From the NCBI GenBank assembly GCA_030847615.1, contig JAUMIR010000005.1:248100645-248164644 (forward strand): a stretch of DNA of 64,000 bases. The letters run 5' to 3'. The notes beneath the pieces are model-generated. The model searched no databases and was not told the DNA's origin. It was given only the letters and a program-made list of their open reading frames with translations. Numbering within the stretch: the stretch's first letter is position 1; every line of letters begins with the position of its first letter. Source of the stretch: Gambelia wislizenii (Eukaryota; Chordata; Lepidosauria; Squamata; Crotaphytidae). Made by a program: the position numbers and the translations under genes. Below, one piece after another: positions 56,331 through 64,000 of this stretch.

Positions 56331-57096
56331 ATCCATGAAAGAGATAGTGTATCTGCTGTGGGCTTGGCAATTTCAGCAGAAACTGAACTTGATTGGTATC
56401 CTTGTTGCACAAACTGGATGCTAGGGTTTCTGGCTAGGAAAAATGTTGTAAGTGTTTGTAGCTACTCTGTGAATCATCACCTGCTAACATGTAATCCTGT
56501 CAGTACGTGGAATAGACTGTCTTGCTGGAACGTTAAAGGTTCTTCTAAAGGCTGTTTCTCAAACAGCTGCCTAATATTTTTTTTTAAATACCCTGAATGT
56601 AGAGTGCAGACTGCTTTAAAAGGAAACCCTTGATCCTCAAATCAATAAGAAAAGGAGTAAGTATGAAATAAATAAAACCCTGGGTACATGCCACACACAT
56701 AGGCTTCAAGGGGAGAATTGTCCTGCCAAGTCAAAGAATTAAGGCTTTGCCAGAGATGGGGAAAGGTCTGGAACATGAGAATTCCAAATACTTTCCAGAT
56801 TTTCTCTTTTTATTGCATATAGTCTGGGATGGGAGCTTGTGTGGCCAGGCAGTAGGGTGTAGAGAAAGAGAGAGGAGAAAAGAGTTACTTTCATATAAAT
56901 GCAAAACGCTCTCCATGAAATATTCTGGTTGTCAGTTAACACATCCAGTTTGGGCATATGATGTGGAACAAAACTTTACATTTAAAATTAATTTGAATCG
57001 TGACAATGAAGTCAGTGCAAAATTCCTGTTGATTTGAATAATGTTGGATACCATGGATGGAATGCTAAAGATTTATTTATCTATAAACATATCTAA
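56331..57096. other. Unannotated stretch
   Basis: No gene or named repeat recognised. Confidence 0.45.
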
Positions 57097-58474
57097 GGAT
57101 GTTATCAGACAAGGCAAATAAGGCATCATAAGGGTGCCTAATGATCACAGAAGGTTGTGTGTACCGCACAACGTCGCCCTTTTGAGATCATGTCTTGTTA
57201 AAAAAAAACATTGTCAATTGATCCCCGTGGTGCTTTTGTGCTGGCATTGCCAGAGTTTGAAACTTTGCACCATTGTACTCACATGAATACAGCAGCAATG
57301 GACGGTCTGGTGAGAGCACTTCCAGGTGAGATTGAGACATCCAGGTAGGTGACACAATTTTTAATGACTCTCCCCAGTTTACTTGGGACTTTTTTAGTGT
57401 GTTTAGGTGCTTTTTGTAACTTTGTTTTTAGTTTTGAATTTCCCATGCTATGTCTCTCTCTGGCTTTTCTTCACAAACGAAGATTCAGGAAGGACTCATC
57501 CCGTGCTTTCTGCAAGCACGCTGATGACTAAAAAGGCCAATCCGAGATAAACAAGTCTGGTTGCAGAAAGCACAGCAGAAGGTCTCCTTGGGTGATGTTT
57601 TTGGGTTGTGATTCTTTCTGCGTTGTCATTTCTCTTCAAGACTTGTTCGGCGTGAGTTCTCAAATAAGGTTGCAGCATTGTGGACAGTGGGTCTCCATGC
57701 CTCCTGATGTGAGGCCAGGGCGGACCACTGTTGGTGATCAATTTGGCCGAGCCTGAGATGTTGTTTCAGGGAGTCTTTGTATTGCTTTTTTGGAGTGCCC
57801 TCTTATGCTGGCCCATGGCGAGTTCACCGTAGAGTACTATTTTGGGGAGGCGATGGTCCTCCATCCTAGAAACGTGCCCTGCCCAGTGCAGCAGCGTTCT
57901 CAATATCATGGCCTCAGTACTGGTGATCCCTGCTTGCTCAAGGACAGCAACATTCGTCACATAGTCAGTCCAGCATATATTTAGGATTGTGTGTAGACAG
58001 CGCTGATGAAAGTGTTCAAGGAGTCGTAGGTGGTGGCGATAGGTGACCCATGTTTCAGATCCATAAAGGAGGATAGACAGTACAATGGCTCTATACACAC
58101 TGATTTTTGTGCTTTGCCTCAGGTGTTTATTGCTCCAGACTCTTTTGTGAAGTCTTCCAAATGCAGTATATGCCTTTGCTAATCTGTGATCGGTCTCTTT
58201 GTCAATCTTGGCATCTGAGGAGATGATGCTTCCCAGGTAGGTGAACTGCTGAACGGACTTGAGCACAGATTTGCCAACGGCAATGTGGGGATGGTGGTGT
58301 TCGTCCTGTGGTGCAGGCTGGTAAAGAACTTCTGTTTTCTTCAGGTTGACTTCCAGCCCAAACAGCTCTGCAGCTGTTGCAAAGCAGGATGTTAGGCGCT
58401 GCAGAACTGCTTCTGTGTGGGCAACAAGGGCAGCAGCATCAGCGAAGAGCAGCTCATGGACTAGATAGTTTATT

Positions 58475-61400
58475 TCTCCCCTGCCTTGTTATTGTTGTAT
58501 TGGGGGAGTCGGGGGATGGTGGGGAGGGGGAGGTGGGAGTGGTGGTGGTTTGGGAGGCCTCTAATGGCTTGAATGGAGCTCCAATTAGAGTAGTGCAGGG
58601 CAGAGGGAGGTATGACGGTAGGAGAGTGGGCAAGCGTTCTAGGGGAAGGCAGGATAGAGGCGTAGTACTTATCTTGCCTTCCGGCCCCTCTCCTAGCCAA
58701 AGTGACCTGAGGGTCTCTCCAACCGTACCACAAACCCTGTCTCTGCTCCTATGCAATGCCAGGTCGATCAAGAACAAGACCCACATTCTAAAAGACCTGC
58801 TGGAAGATTCCAACTGCGACCTGGCTTGCATTACTGAGACCTGGCTGGGGTCTGAGGGGGAAGCTGTGTGGGCCCAGACCCTTTCTGCCGGGTTTTCAGT
58901 TCAGGACCAGAACAGGTTAGGTGGACGGGGGGGGGGTGAGTAGCCTTGGTTCATAGGAACACCTTTCTTCTATCTAGGAACCATGTCAGACAGACTGCTT
59001 ATTTCGAGTGTATTTACCTGACCCTGAAGGCCAGAGACAGTTTAGGGATTCTATTGGTGTACAGGCCACCCCGTGCACTAGTGGACTCCCTTTCCGAGCT
59101 AGCACTATTGGTCTCAGTGCTGCTGCTGGAGTCTCCCAGGCTTTTAGTCCTGGGGGACTTCAACATCCCTCTGACGGCCAATAATATTCCATCTGGTGTG
59201 GCTCGAGAGTTCATGGAGACCATGGCAGCCATGGGCCTGTCTCAGTTGGTCTCAGGGCCTACACATTGTGGGGGTAATACGCTCGATTTAGTTTTCTGTT
59301 CTGACATGGAGAATCCGTGGGCGGAGGTAACTAATACCTCCGCTGTGTCATGGATGGATCACTTCCTGATAGAGGTAAGAATCAAGGCTTCTATCCAGAT
59401 CCCCCCCGAGGGTGGCGGACCTATTCGAAAGGTCCACCCTCGAAGGCTGATGGAACCCAAAAGGTTCCAAGAAGCCCTAGAGGGGAATATGGTTGGAGTG
59501 GATGGCGATTCTGTTGATGCCCTGACCGACATCTGGGAAGACGGTCTTTCAAGGGCTATACACAGCATTGCTCCCAAGCGGCCTCTCAAGCCTGCTTCCA
59601 AAAAGCAGCCCTGGTATAATGAAGATCTCCGGGCGCGGAAGCGGGTTTTGAGACGTCTAGAACGCGCCTGGCAAAAACACCATCACTTATCCGACAAGAC
59701 TCTCCTAGACCGCCTTTTTGAGGACTATGGAGAGGCGATAGATGCAGCAAAGAATTCATTCTATACTGCACGTATCGCGTCCGCAGAGTCGCGTCCAGCA
59801 GAGCTGTTCAGGGTAGTGAGGGAGCTGACTCAGCTCCCTCCTGCCCCGAACCCTTTGTTAGCTCCAACTAAAGCCTGCTGTGACCTTTTTAATGACTTTT
59901 TAATGGATAAAACTTCTCGCATAAGTGCTGATCTGGATACTGGGATTGTAGCAGAAGCTAGAATAGAAGCTTCCAGGGACCCCGCTATTCCAGTTGTTCT
60001 GGATCATTTTGAGTCTGTGAGTCCCGAGGATGTGGACAAGATCCTCCGAAGCGTTAGGAAAACGACCTGCTCTCTCGATCCCTGTCCCTCATGGCTAGCA
60101 GCCCAGGGAGGAACGGTTGTAACAATCTTGTTGCACCGCATTATTAACACCTCACTGAGGGATGGGCAGTTTCCATCGAGCCTGAAATTGGCCATTGTAA
60201 AACTGCTCTTAAAAAAGCCCCCCCTCAACCCCCTGGAGTATAATAATTATCGGCCTGTATCTCTGCTGCCATTTTTAGGGAAGGTGATTGAGAGGGCGGT
60301 CGTGATTCAGCTTCAGTCGATCTTGGACGAAACGGATTTTCTAGATCCATTTCAAACCGGCTTCCGGGCGGGCTACGGGGTGGAGACAGCCATGGTCTCC
60401 TTGGTCGATGATCTCCGTCTGGGCATTGACAGGGGCGATGTGTCCCTGTTGGTGCTTCTGGACATCTCAGCGGCTTTCGATACCATTGATCATGGTATCC
60501 TTCTGGAACGCCTGGGAGAGTTGGGTATTGGGGGCACTGCGCTCCAGTGGTTCCGATCCTACCTCTCAGGAAGATCCCAGATGGTGCAGCTGGGGGAGGA
60601 ACGCTCCGATAGGAGGACCCTGACTTCTGGGGTCCCCCAGGGAGCCATTCTTTCCCCCATGCTTTTTAACATCTACATGAAACCGCTGGGAGAGATCATC
60701 CACAGACATGGGGCGCGGGGTTATCAGTACGCTGATGACACCCAAATTATTTTCTCTATGCCTGCGGCTGTCTCAGTGACCAAGGATGGCATCTCCCCCC
60801 TTGTGGCTTGCCTGGAGTCGGTAATGGACTGGATGAGGAAAAACAGACTCAGCCTGAATCCAGGGAAAACGGAAGTACTGGTGATAGGTTCACCCGGCCC
60901 AGGGAAGGTGGTGACTCCTCCGGTCTTGAATGGGATTACCCTTCCCGTGAAAGACTCGGCTCGCAGTTTGGGGGTGCTCCTTGACTCGTCGCTCCAGCTT
61001 ACACAACAGATGGATGCGACAGTCAGGAGCGCCTGTTATCAGCTTCGGCTGATTCGCCAGCTGCGTCCCTACCTGAGCCGGAAGGACCTTGAAACCGTGG
61101 TACATGCCCTGGTAACTTCTCGGTTAGACTTCTGCAATGCGCTCTACATGGGGCAACCCTTATACCAAACTCGGAAACTGCAATTGGTGCAGAATATGGC
61201 AGCCAGACTGGTCACTGGGACGTCCAGGACCAGCCATATAACACCGGTCTTAAAAGACCTCCACTGGCTGCCTATCCGTTTCCAAGCACAGTATAAGGTG
61301 TTGGTTATTACCTATAAAGCCCTAAATGGTTTGGGCCCAGGACACCTGAAGGACCGTCTCTCCCTGTACAATCCGCCCCGCACTCTCAGATCATCTGGGA

Positions 61401-61766
61401 GCTTTTTGCTAGATGTTCCAGAGACGAGACTTGCTACTACATCGCACAGGGCATTTTCCACCCAGGCCCCCCCCCGTCTCTGGAACTCTCTCCCGTTTGA
61501 GCTCCGCTCCACCCCAACATTGAACCAATTTAAAAAAGATCTCGAAACCTGGGCATTCCGGCAGGCATACCCTTAACCTCACGCTTTAGCCTGCATATCT
61601 CGTCCCTCACCAGCATTGGGCATTGGCTTTTTTGTTATTGTTGTACTCTTGTATTTTAATGCAATTTTAATGTAATTTGTATTATGTTGTGATTTTTGTT
61701 ATGTTGGAAACCGCCTCGTTATAAGAGAGGCGGTATAGAAATAAAATTTTATTATTATTATTATTA
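58475..61766 (+). mobile_element. Near full-length L2-clade LINE
   Basis: The element starts near 58475 with a G-rich leader, encodes one long ORF2 (about 58600-61576), has a 190-bp 3' UTR, and ends with a small hairpin (GCCGCCTCGTTATAAGAGAG GCGG at 61711-61734) followed by (ATT)n at 61748-61766. This hairpin plus simple-repeat tail is the L2 3' signature. It is inserted into the minus-strand LINE between codons for RLRAHT and YLVHELLFAD. There is no ORF1; L2 elements often carry a single ORF or lose ORF1 by truncation. Confidence 0.9.
58946..61576 (+). CDS. L2 ORF2: AP endonuclease (C-terminal part) plus reverse transcriptase
   Basis: An 876-codon frame without a stop. Residues 34-40 (GILLVYR), GDFN (70-73), LDLVF (113-117) and DH (138-139) are endonuclease motifs. 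RT motifs follow: YRPVSLLPFLGKVIERAV near 433, DISAAFDTIDHG from 506, SGVPQGAILSPMLFNIYMKP from 561, and YQYADDTQIIF with the catalytic YADD at 595-598. The C-terminus APPRLWNSLPFELRSTP precedes TAA. The endonuclease N-terminus (LLLCNARSIKNKTH, ACITETWLGSEGE) lies upstream at about 58737-58915 in another frame. A run of ten G at 58927-58936 and a TGA at 58937-58939 separate them. The 58946 start is therefore only the start of the open stretch (TTG), not a natural initiation codon. Confidence 0.93.
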   Translation: MVHRNTFLLSRNHVRQTAYFECIYLTLKARDSLGILLVYRPPRALVDSLSELALLVSVLLLESPRLLVLGDFNIPLTANNIPSGVAREFMETMAAMGLSQLVSGPTHCGGNTLDLVFCSDMENPWAEVTNTSAVSWMDHFLIEVRIKASIQIPPEGGGPIRKVHPRRLMEPKRFQEALEGNMVGVDGDSVDALTDIWEDGLSRAIHSIAPKRPLKPASKKQPWYNEDLRARKRVLRRLERAWQKHHHLSDKTLLDRLFEDYGEAIDAAKNSFYTARIASAESRPAELFRVVRELTQLPPAPNPLLAPTKACCDLFNDFLMDKTSRISADLDTGIVAEARIEASRDPAIPVVLDHFESVSPEDVDKILRSVRKTTCSLDPCPSWLAAQGGTVVTILLHRIINTSLRDGQFPSSLKLAIVKLLLKKPPLNPLEYNNYRPVSLLPFLGKVIERAVVIQLQSILDETDFLDPFQTGFRAGYGVETAMVSLVDDLRLGIDRGDVSLLVLLDISAAFDTIDHGILLERLGELGIGGTALQWFRSYLSGRSQMVQLGEERSDRRTLTSGVPQGAILSPMLFNIYMKPLGEIIHRHGARGYQYADDTQIIFSMPAAVSVTKDGISPLVACLESVMDWMRKNRLSLNPGKTEVLVIGSPGPGKVVTPPVLNGITLPVKDSARSLGVLLDSSLQLTQQMDATVRSACYQLRLIRQLRPYLSRKDLETVVHALVTSRLDFCNALYMGQPLYQTRKLQLVQNMAARLVTGTSRTSHITPVLKDLHWLPIRFQAQYKVLVITYKALNGLGPGHLKDRLSLYNPPRTLRSSGSFLLDVPETRLATTSHRAFSTQAPPRLWNSLPFELRSTPTLNQFKKDLETWAFRQAYP

Positions 61767-62391
61767 GTGTGAGCCCTCAGACGGCTTAAGTTAAACAAGC
61801 TACCATCAGTACAGTAACGTATATAGATGCTGTCGTCTTCTTCAAGCTCTACCATAGCCCTTTGGATCATCATGCTAAAGAAGATTGTAAATAAAGTTGG
61901 TGCAAGAACACAACCTTGCTTCACTCCATTAGTTATTAGAAAGGGGTCTGAAAGAGCATCGCCATATCTGACTTGACCACGCTGGCCCTCGTGTAGCAAG
62001 ATAATCATTTTAAGGAATTTAGGGGACATCCTAGTCTTTCCAGGATCTGCCACAGACCTTTTCTACTCACAGTGTTGAAGGCTTTGGTGAGGTCGACAAA
62101 TGTTACATAGAGACCCTTGTTCTGCTCCCTACATTTTTCTTGCAGTTGTCTGAGGGCAAATACCATGTCTGTAGTACTCCTATTGGCTCTGATTCTTGTG
62201 AGAATACATGGGATTTCAAACGAGTAAGTGAACGGAGCTCTGTTCACTCCTCGTTCATTGCTGGGGAAGCCTTTTCACTGGAAGGAAGGTAAGTGTGGCA
62301 TGGGGAGTTCTTTTGCTGGCATTAAAATGGCAAAGTTATGCCAGCAAAAGAACAGGCTTAAGCGGGGTGGTCTGATAAAGTCCTAAGGCTA

Positions 62392-62594
62392 CTGACACAC
62401 TACAGAAATATTGCAGTTTGGCACTGCCATAGCTCAATGCTATGGAATTCTGGGATTTGTAGTTTTGTGAGTATTTATCCTTCTCCATCAGAGAGTTCTG
62501 GTGCCACAACAAACTACAAATCCTAGGATTCCACAGGATGGAGCCATGATAATTAAAACTGGTGTCAAACTGCATTATTTCTGCAGTGTGTCAG
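62392..62594. mobile_element. Palindromic MITE, hAT or Harbinger-like
   Basis: CTGACACACTACAGAAATAT and the complement of the right end (CTGACACACTGCAGAAATAA) are strong inverted repeats. Pairing continues through 'ttgcagtttggcac', 'atggaattctgggatttgtagtttt'. It lies eight bases beyond the end of the DNA element at 57097-62383. The target duplication is not clear. Confidence 0.75.
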
Positions 62595-63306
62595 CAGAAA
62601 CAGCAAAAGAGATTTTTAAAAAAGTATTTTGCAGTATGAAAAAGTGCGGAGGTTTTTGTTTGGAAGGAACTGAATTCAGGCTGTATATCATCTAATGGCC
62701 AAGTTATATTACAGTACTTGCATCCATGTCTCCTACCAGTTTTTCTGCTTCTAAAAAATTCTGGACACGATCTAGCCAGAACAAAGTGTGTTGAGATCAC
62801 AGTAATCTCAAAGGGAGAAAAGGAAACCCATGATTTTAGTTATCACTCCCTAATACTTTTTTTTTTTTTTTAAAAAGCTTAAGTATGTAGATATTGCCCA
62901 CTGTAAAGAAAAATCCTGTAATGGCTTGCACAAGCCATGTTAGAAATTTTACGAACCAAAAAGTAGTATGAGGGCCTTCCAAATCCTATTGATTTCAGTA
63001 AGGAAAGCTAAGTACATGCTTAATTTTCACACACTTAAATCAATGGAGCTTCAAAATGTTTGACTTGGGCTAGATGATTCTGTTCATTTTGTTGAGCAGG
63101 TGGATGATTTATTGTCCTTTCATAGAGACAAGATCCAGCTCTTTGTAAGTTACCCTCTGAGGTAAGGAAGTTATTTAGCTCCTCTTGAACCTTTACTGCC
63201 AGAGGTAACATAAAATGTTCTTTGTCTGTATCCAAACCTAAGAAGGGTAAAGACAGCCCCATCCATAAGGACAGGTGAGGGTAAAGCAATGGTGTATGAT
63301 TTCAGA
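62595..63306. other. Unannotated stretch
   Basis: AT-rich, with a T run at about 62857-62870; no gene recognised. Confidence 0.45.
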
Positions 63307-63420
63307 GCTTGGAAAAATTACTTTTTTGGAGTGAAGTCTTCAAGATCCCCTAGCCAGCACAGGTACTGATGAGAGAATTGTGAGAATTGTCCTCCAAAAG
63401 CATAACTGGGAAATTCTGGG
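63307..63420. mobile_element. hAT-like MITE
   Basis: GCTTGGAAAAATTACTTTTT TGGAGTG starts it, followed by 'cccctagccagcacagg' and a decayed second arm (AATTGTCCTCCAAAAGCATAAC). Partial relatives lie at 15085-15118 and 28852-28930. Confidence 0.55.
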
Positions 63421-63425
63421 AATTC

Positions 63426-64000
63426 ATAGAATCATAGAGTTGGAAAAGCCCACAAGGGCCATCTAATCCAACCCCCTGTCATGCAGGAATACACAATCAA
63501 AGCATTCCCAACAGATGGCCATCCAGACTCTGTTTAAAAACCTCCAAAGAAGAAGACTCCACCACACTCTGAGGCAGTGTGTTCCACTTCCAGACAGGTC
63601 TTACTGTTAGGAAGTTCTTCCTAATGTTTAGATGGAATCTCTTTTCCTGTAGTTTGAGTCCATTACTCTGTGTCCTAGTCTCTGGAGCAGCAGAAAACAA
63701 GCATGCCCCATCCTTGGTATGACATCCCTTCAAATATTTAAACATGGCTACCATATCACCTCTTAACCTTCTCTTCTCCAGGCTAAACATACCCAGCTCC
63801 CTAAGCCGCTCCTCCCTAAGCCGCTTGGGCATGGCTTCTAGACCTTGTACTCTTTTAGCCATCCTCCTCTGGACATGTTACAGCTTGTCAATATCCTTTT
63901 TGAACTGTGGTGCCCAGAACTAGACACAGTAGTCCAGGTGAGTTCTGACCAAAGCAGAATAGAGTGGCACTATTACTTCCCTCAATCTAGACACTATACA
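63426..64000 (-). mobile_element. CR1 LINE, runs off the window
   Basis: The plus strand begins TAGAATCATAGAGTTGGAAA, the complement of the CR1 3' end. It continues through the ORF2 tail (frame 63497-63862: [35 protein letters not shown]) to the window edge in the thumb region. A 16-17-bp tandem duplication near 63797-63830 (CTCCCTAAGCCGCTCCTCCC TAAGCCGCT) adds residues RLREE before RLREL. Confidence 0.92.

Larger units (their letters stand above)
57452..62200 (-). mobile_element. LINE, zinc-finger-tail family (copy 4, longest), split by an L2
   Basis: Minus-strand pieces are 61768-62200 and 57452-58474. From the 5' side they encode RANRSTTDMVFALRQLQEKC and GLYVTFVDLTKAFNTVSRKG (the first catalytic Asp of RT, in FVDLTKAF). 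They continue NGVKQGCVLAPTLFTIFFSM, then, after the L2, LVHELLFADAAALVAHTEA (FADA where FADD is usual), QQFTYLGSIISSDAKIDKE, GHVSRMEDHRLPK and the zinc-finger tail. The Trp that is TAG in copies 1 and 2 is intact here (KRVWSNKHL). Frameshifts remain, including one in the RGAPKK segment near 57796. Confidence 0.9.
57097..62383. mobile_element. GGAKRTTATCAGACA-family DNA element, TAA duplication, heavily interrupted
   Basis: The left end GGATGTTATCAGACAAGGC and the complement of the right end (GGACTTTATCAGACCACCC) are inverted repeats, each flanked by TAA (57094-57096 and 62384-62386). Own sequence is about 57097-57451 and 62205-62383, and it aligns with the uninterrupted relative at 40844-41462 on both sides of the break. 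Everything between is a later insertion: a minus-strand LINE, itself split by a full L2. Confidence 0.88.

Overview
This is a eukaryotic nuclear window, most likely from a squamate reptile (a lizard). The evidence is its repeat content: tRNA-derived SINEs of squamate type, CR1 and L2 LINEs, a second LINE family with a C-terminal zinc-finger tail, Penelope-like elements with a GIY-YIG domain, hAT-, Tigger-, mariner- and Harbinger-like DNA elements, and ageing LTRs. I found no host protein-coding exon, rRNA, tRNA gene or CRISPR array that I could defend. All recognisable coding sequence belongs to transposable elements. The window reads as intergenic or deep-intronic DNA. The genome name and the family names are inference, because no database could be searched.

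Layout. 1-5.8 kb: two SINEs, a 5'-truncated LINE, two copies of a DNA element with TACCCTCCAAC ends, and a likely LTR. 5.8-9.7 kb: an old minus-strand L2/L3-like LINE, split by an LTR and by a Penelope-like element with a 12-bp target duplication. 10-19 kb: small MITEs plus a three-level nest (SINE, then DNA element, then LINE 3' end) at 13.6-14.9 kb. 19-21 kb: a dead mariner transposase and a minus-strand CR1 reverse transcriptase fragment. 23.4-26.8 kb: a LINE with a 14-bp target duplication, split by a 2.37-kb TA-flanked DNA element made largely of GC-rich minisatellite. 29-38 kb: Penelope hairpin, L2 remnants, a LINE remnant with a nested hAT MITE, a near-palindromic Harbinger-like MITE, a 1.36-kb element with roughly 60-bp inverted ends, CR1 pieces and an LTR with a polypurine tract. 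38-56 kb: more DNA elements, and a CR1 inserted in an L2 3' end. 57.1-62.4 kb: the most elaborate nest, in which a 3-bp-TSD DNA element holds a minus-strand LINE that itself holds an almost intact 3.3-kb plus-strand L2. 62.4-64 kb: MITEs and a CR1 running off the edge.

The genes do not form a pathway; what links them is insertion history. Boundaries and target-site duplications allow a relative ordering at many sites. The best-preserved coding sequence is the L2 ORF2 at 58946-61576 (876 codons open; endonuclease and reverse transcriptase). I see no convincing new cellular system. The items most worth a second look are the minisatellite-bearing TA element, the LINE subfamily sharing a premature stop, the Penelope hairpin and 29-bp Penelope stub, and several uncharacterised inverted-repeat families with 3-bp target duplications.
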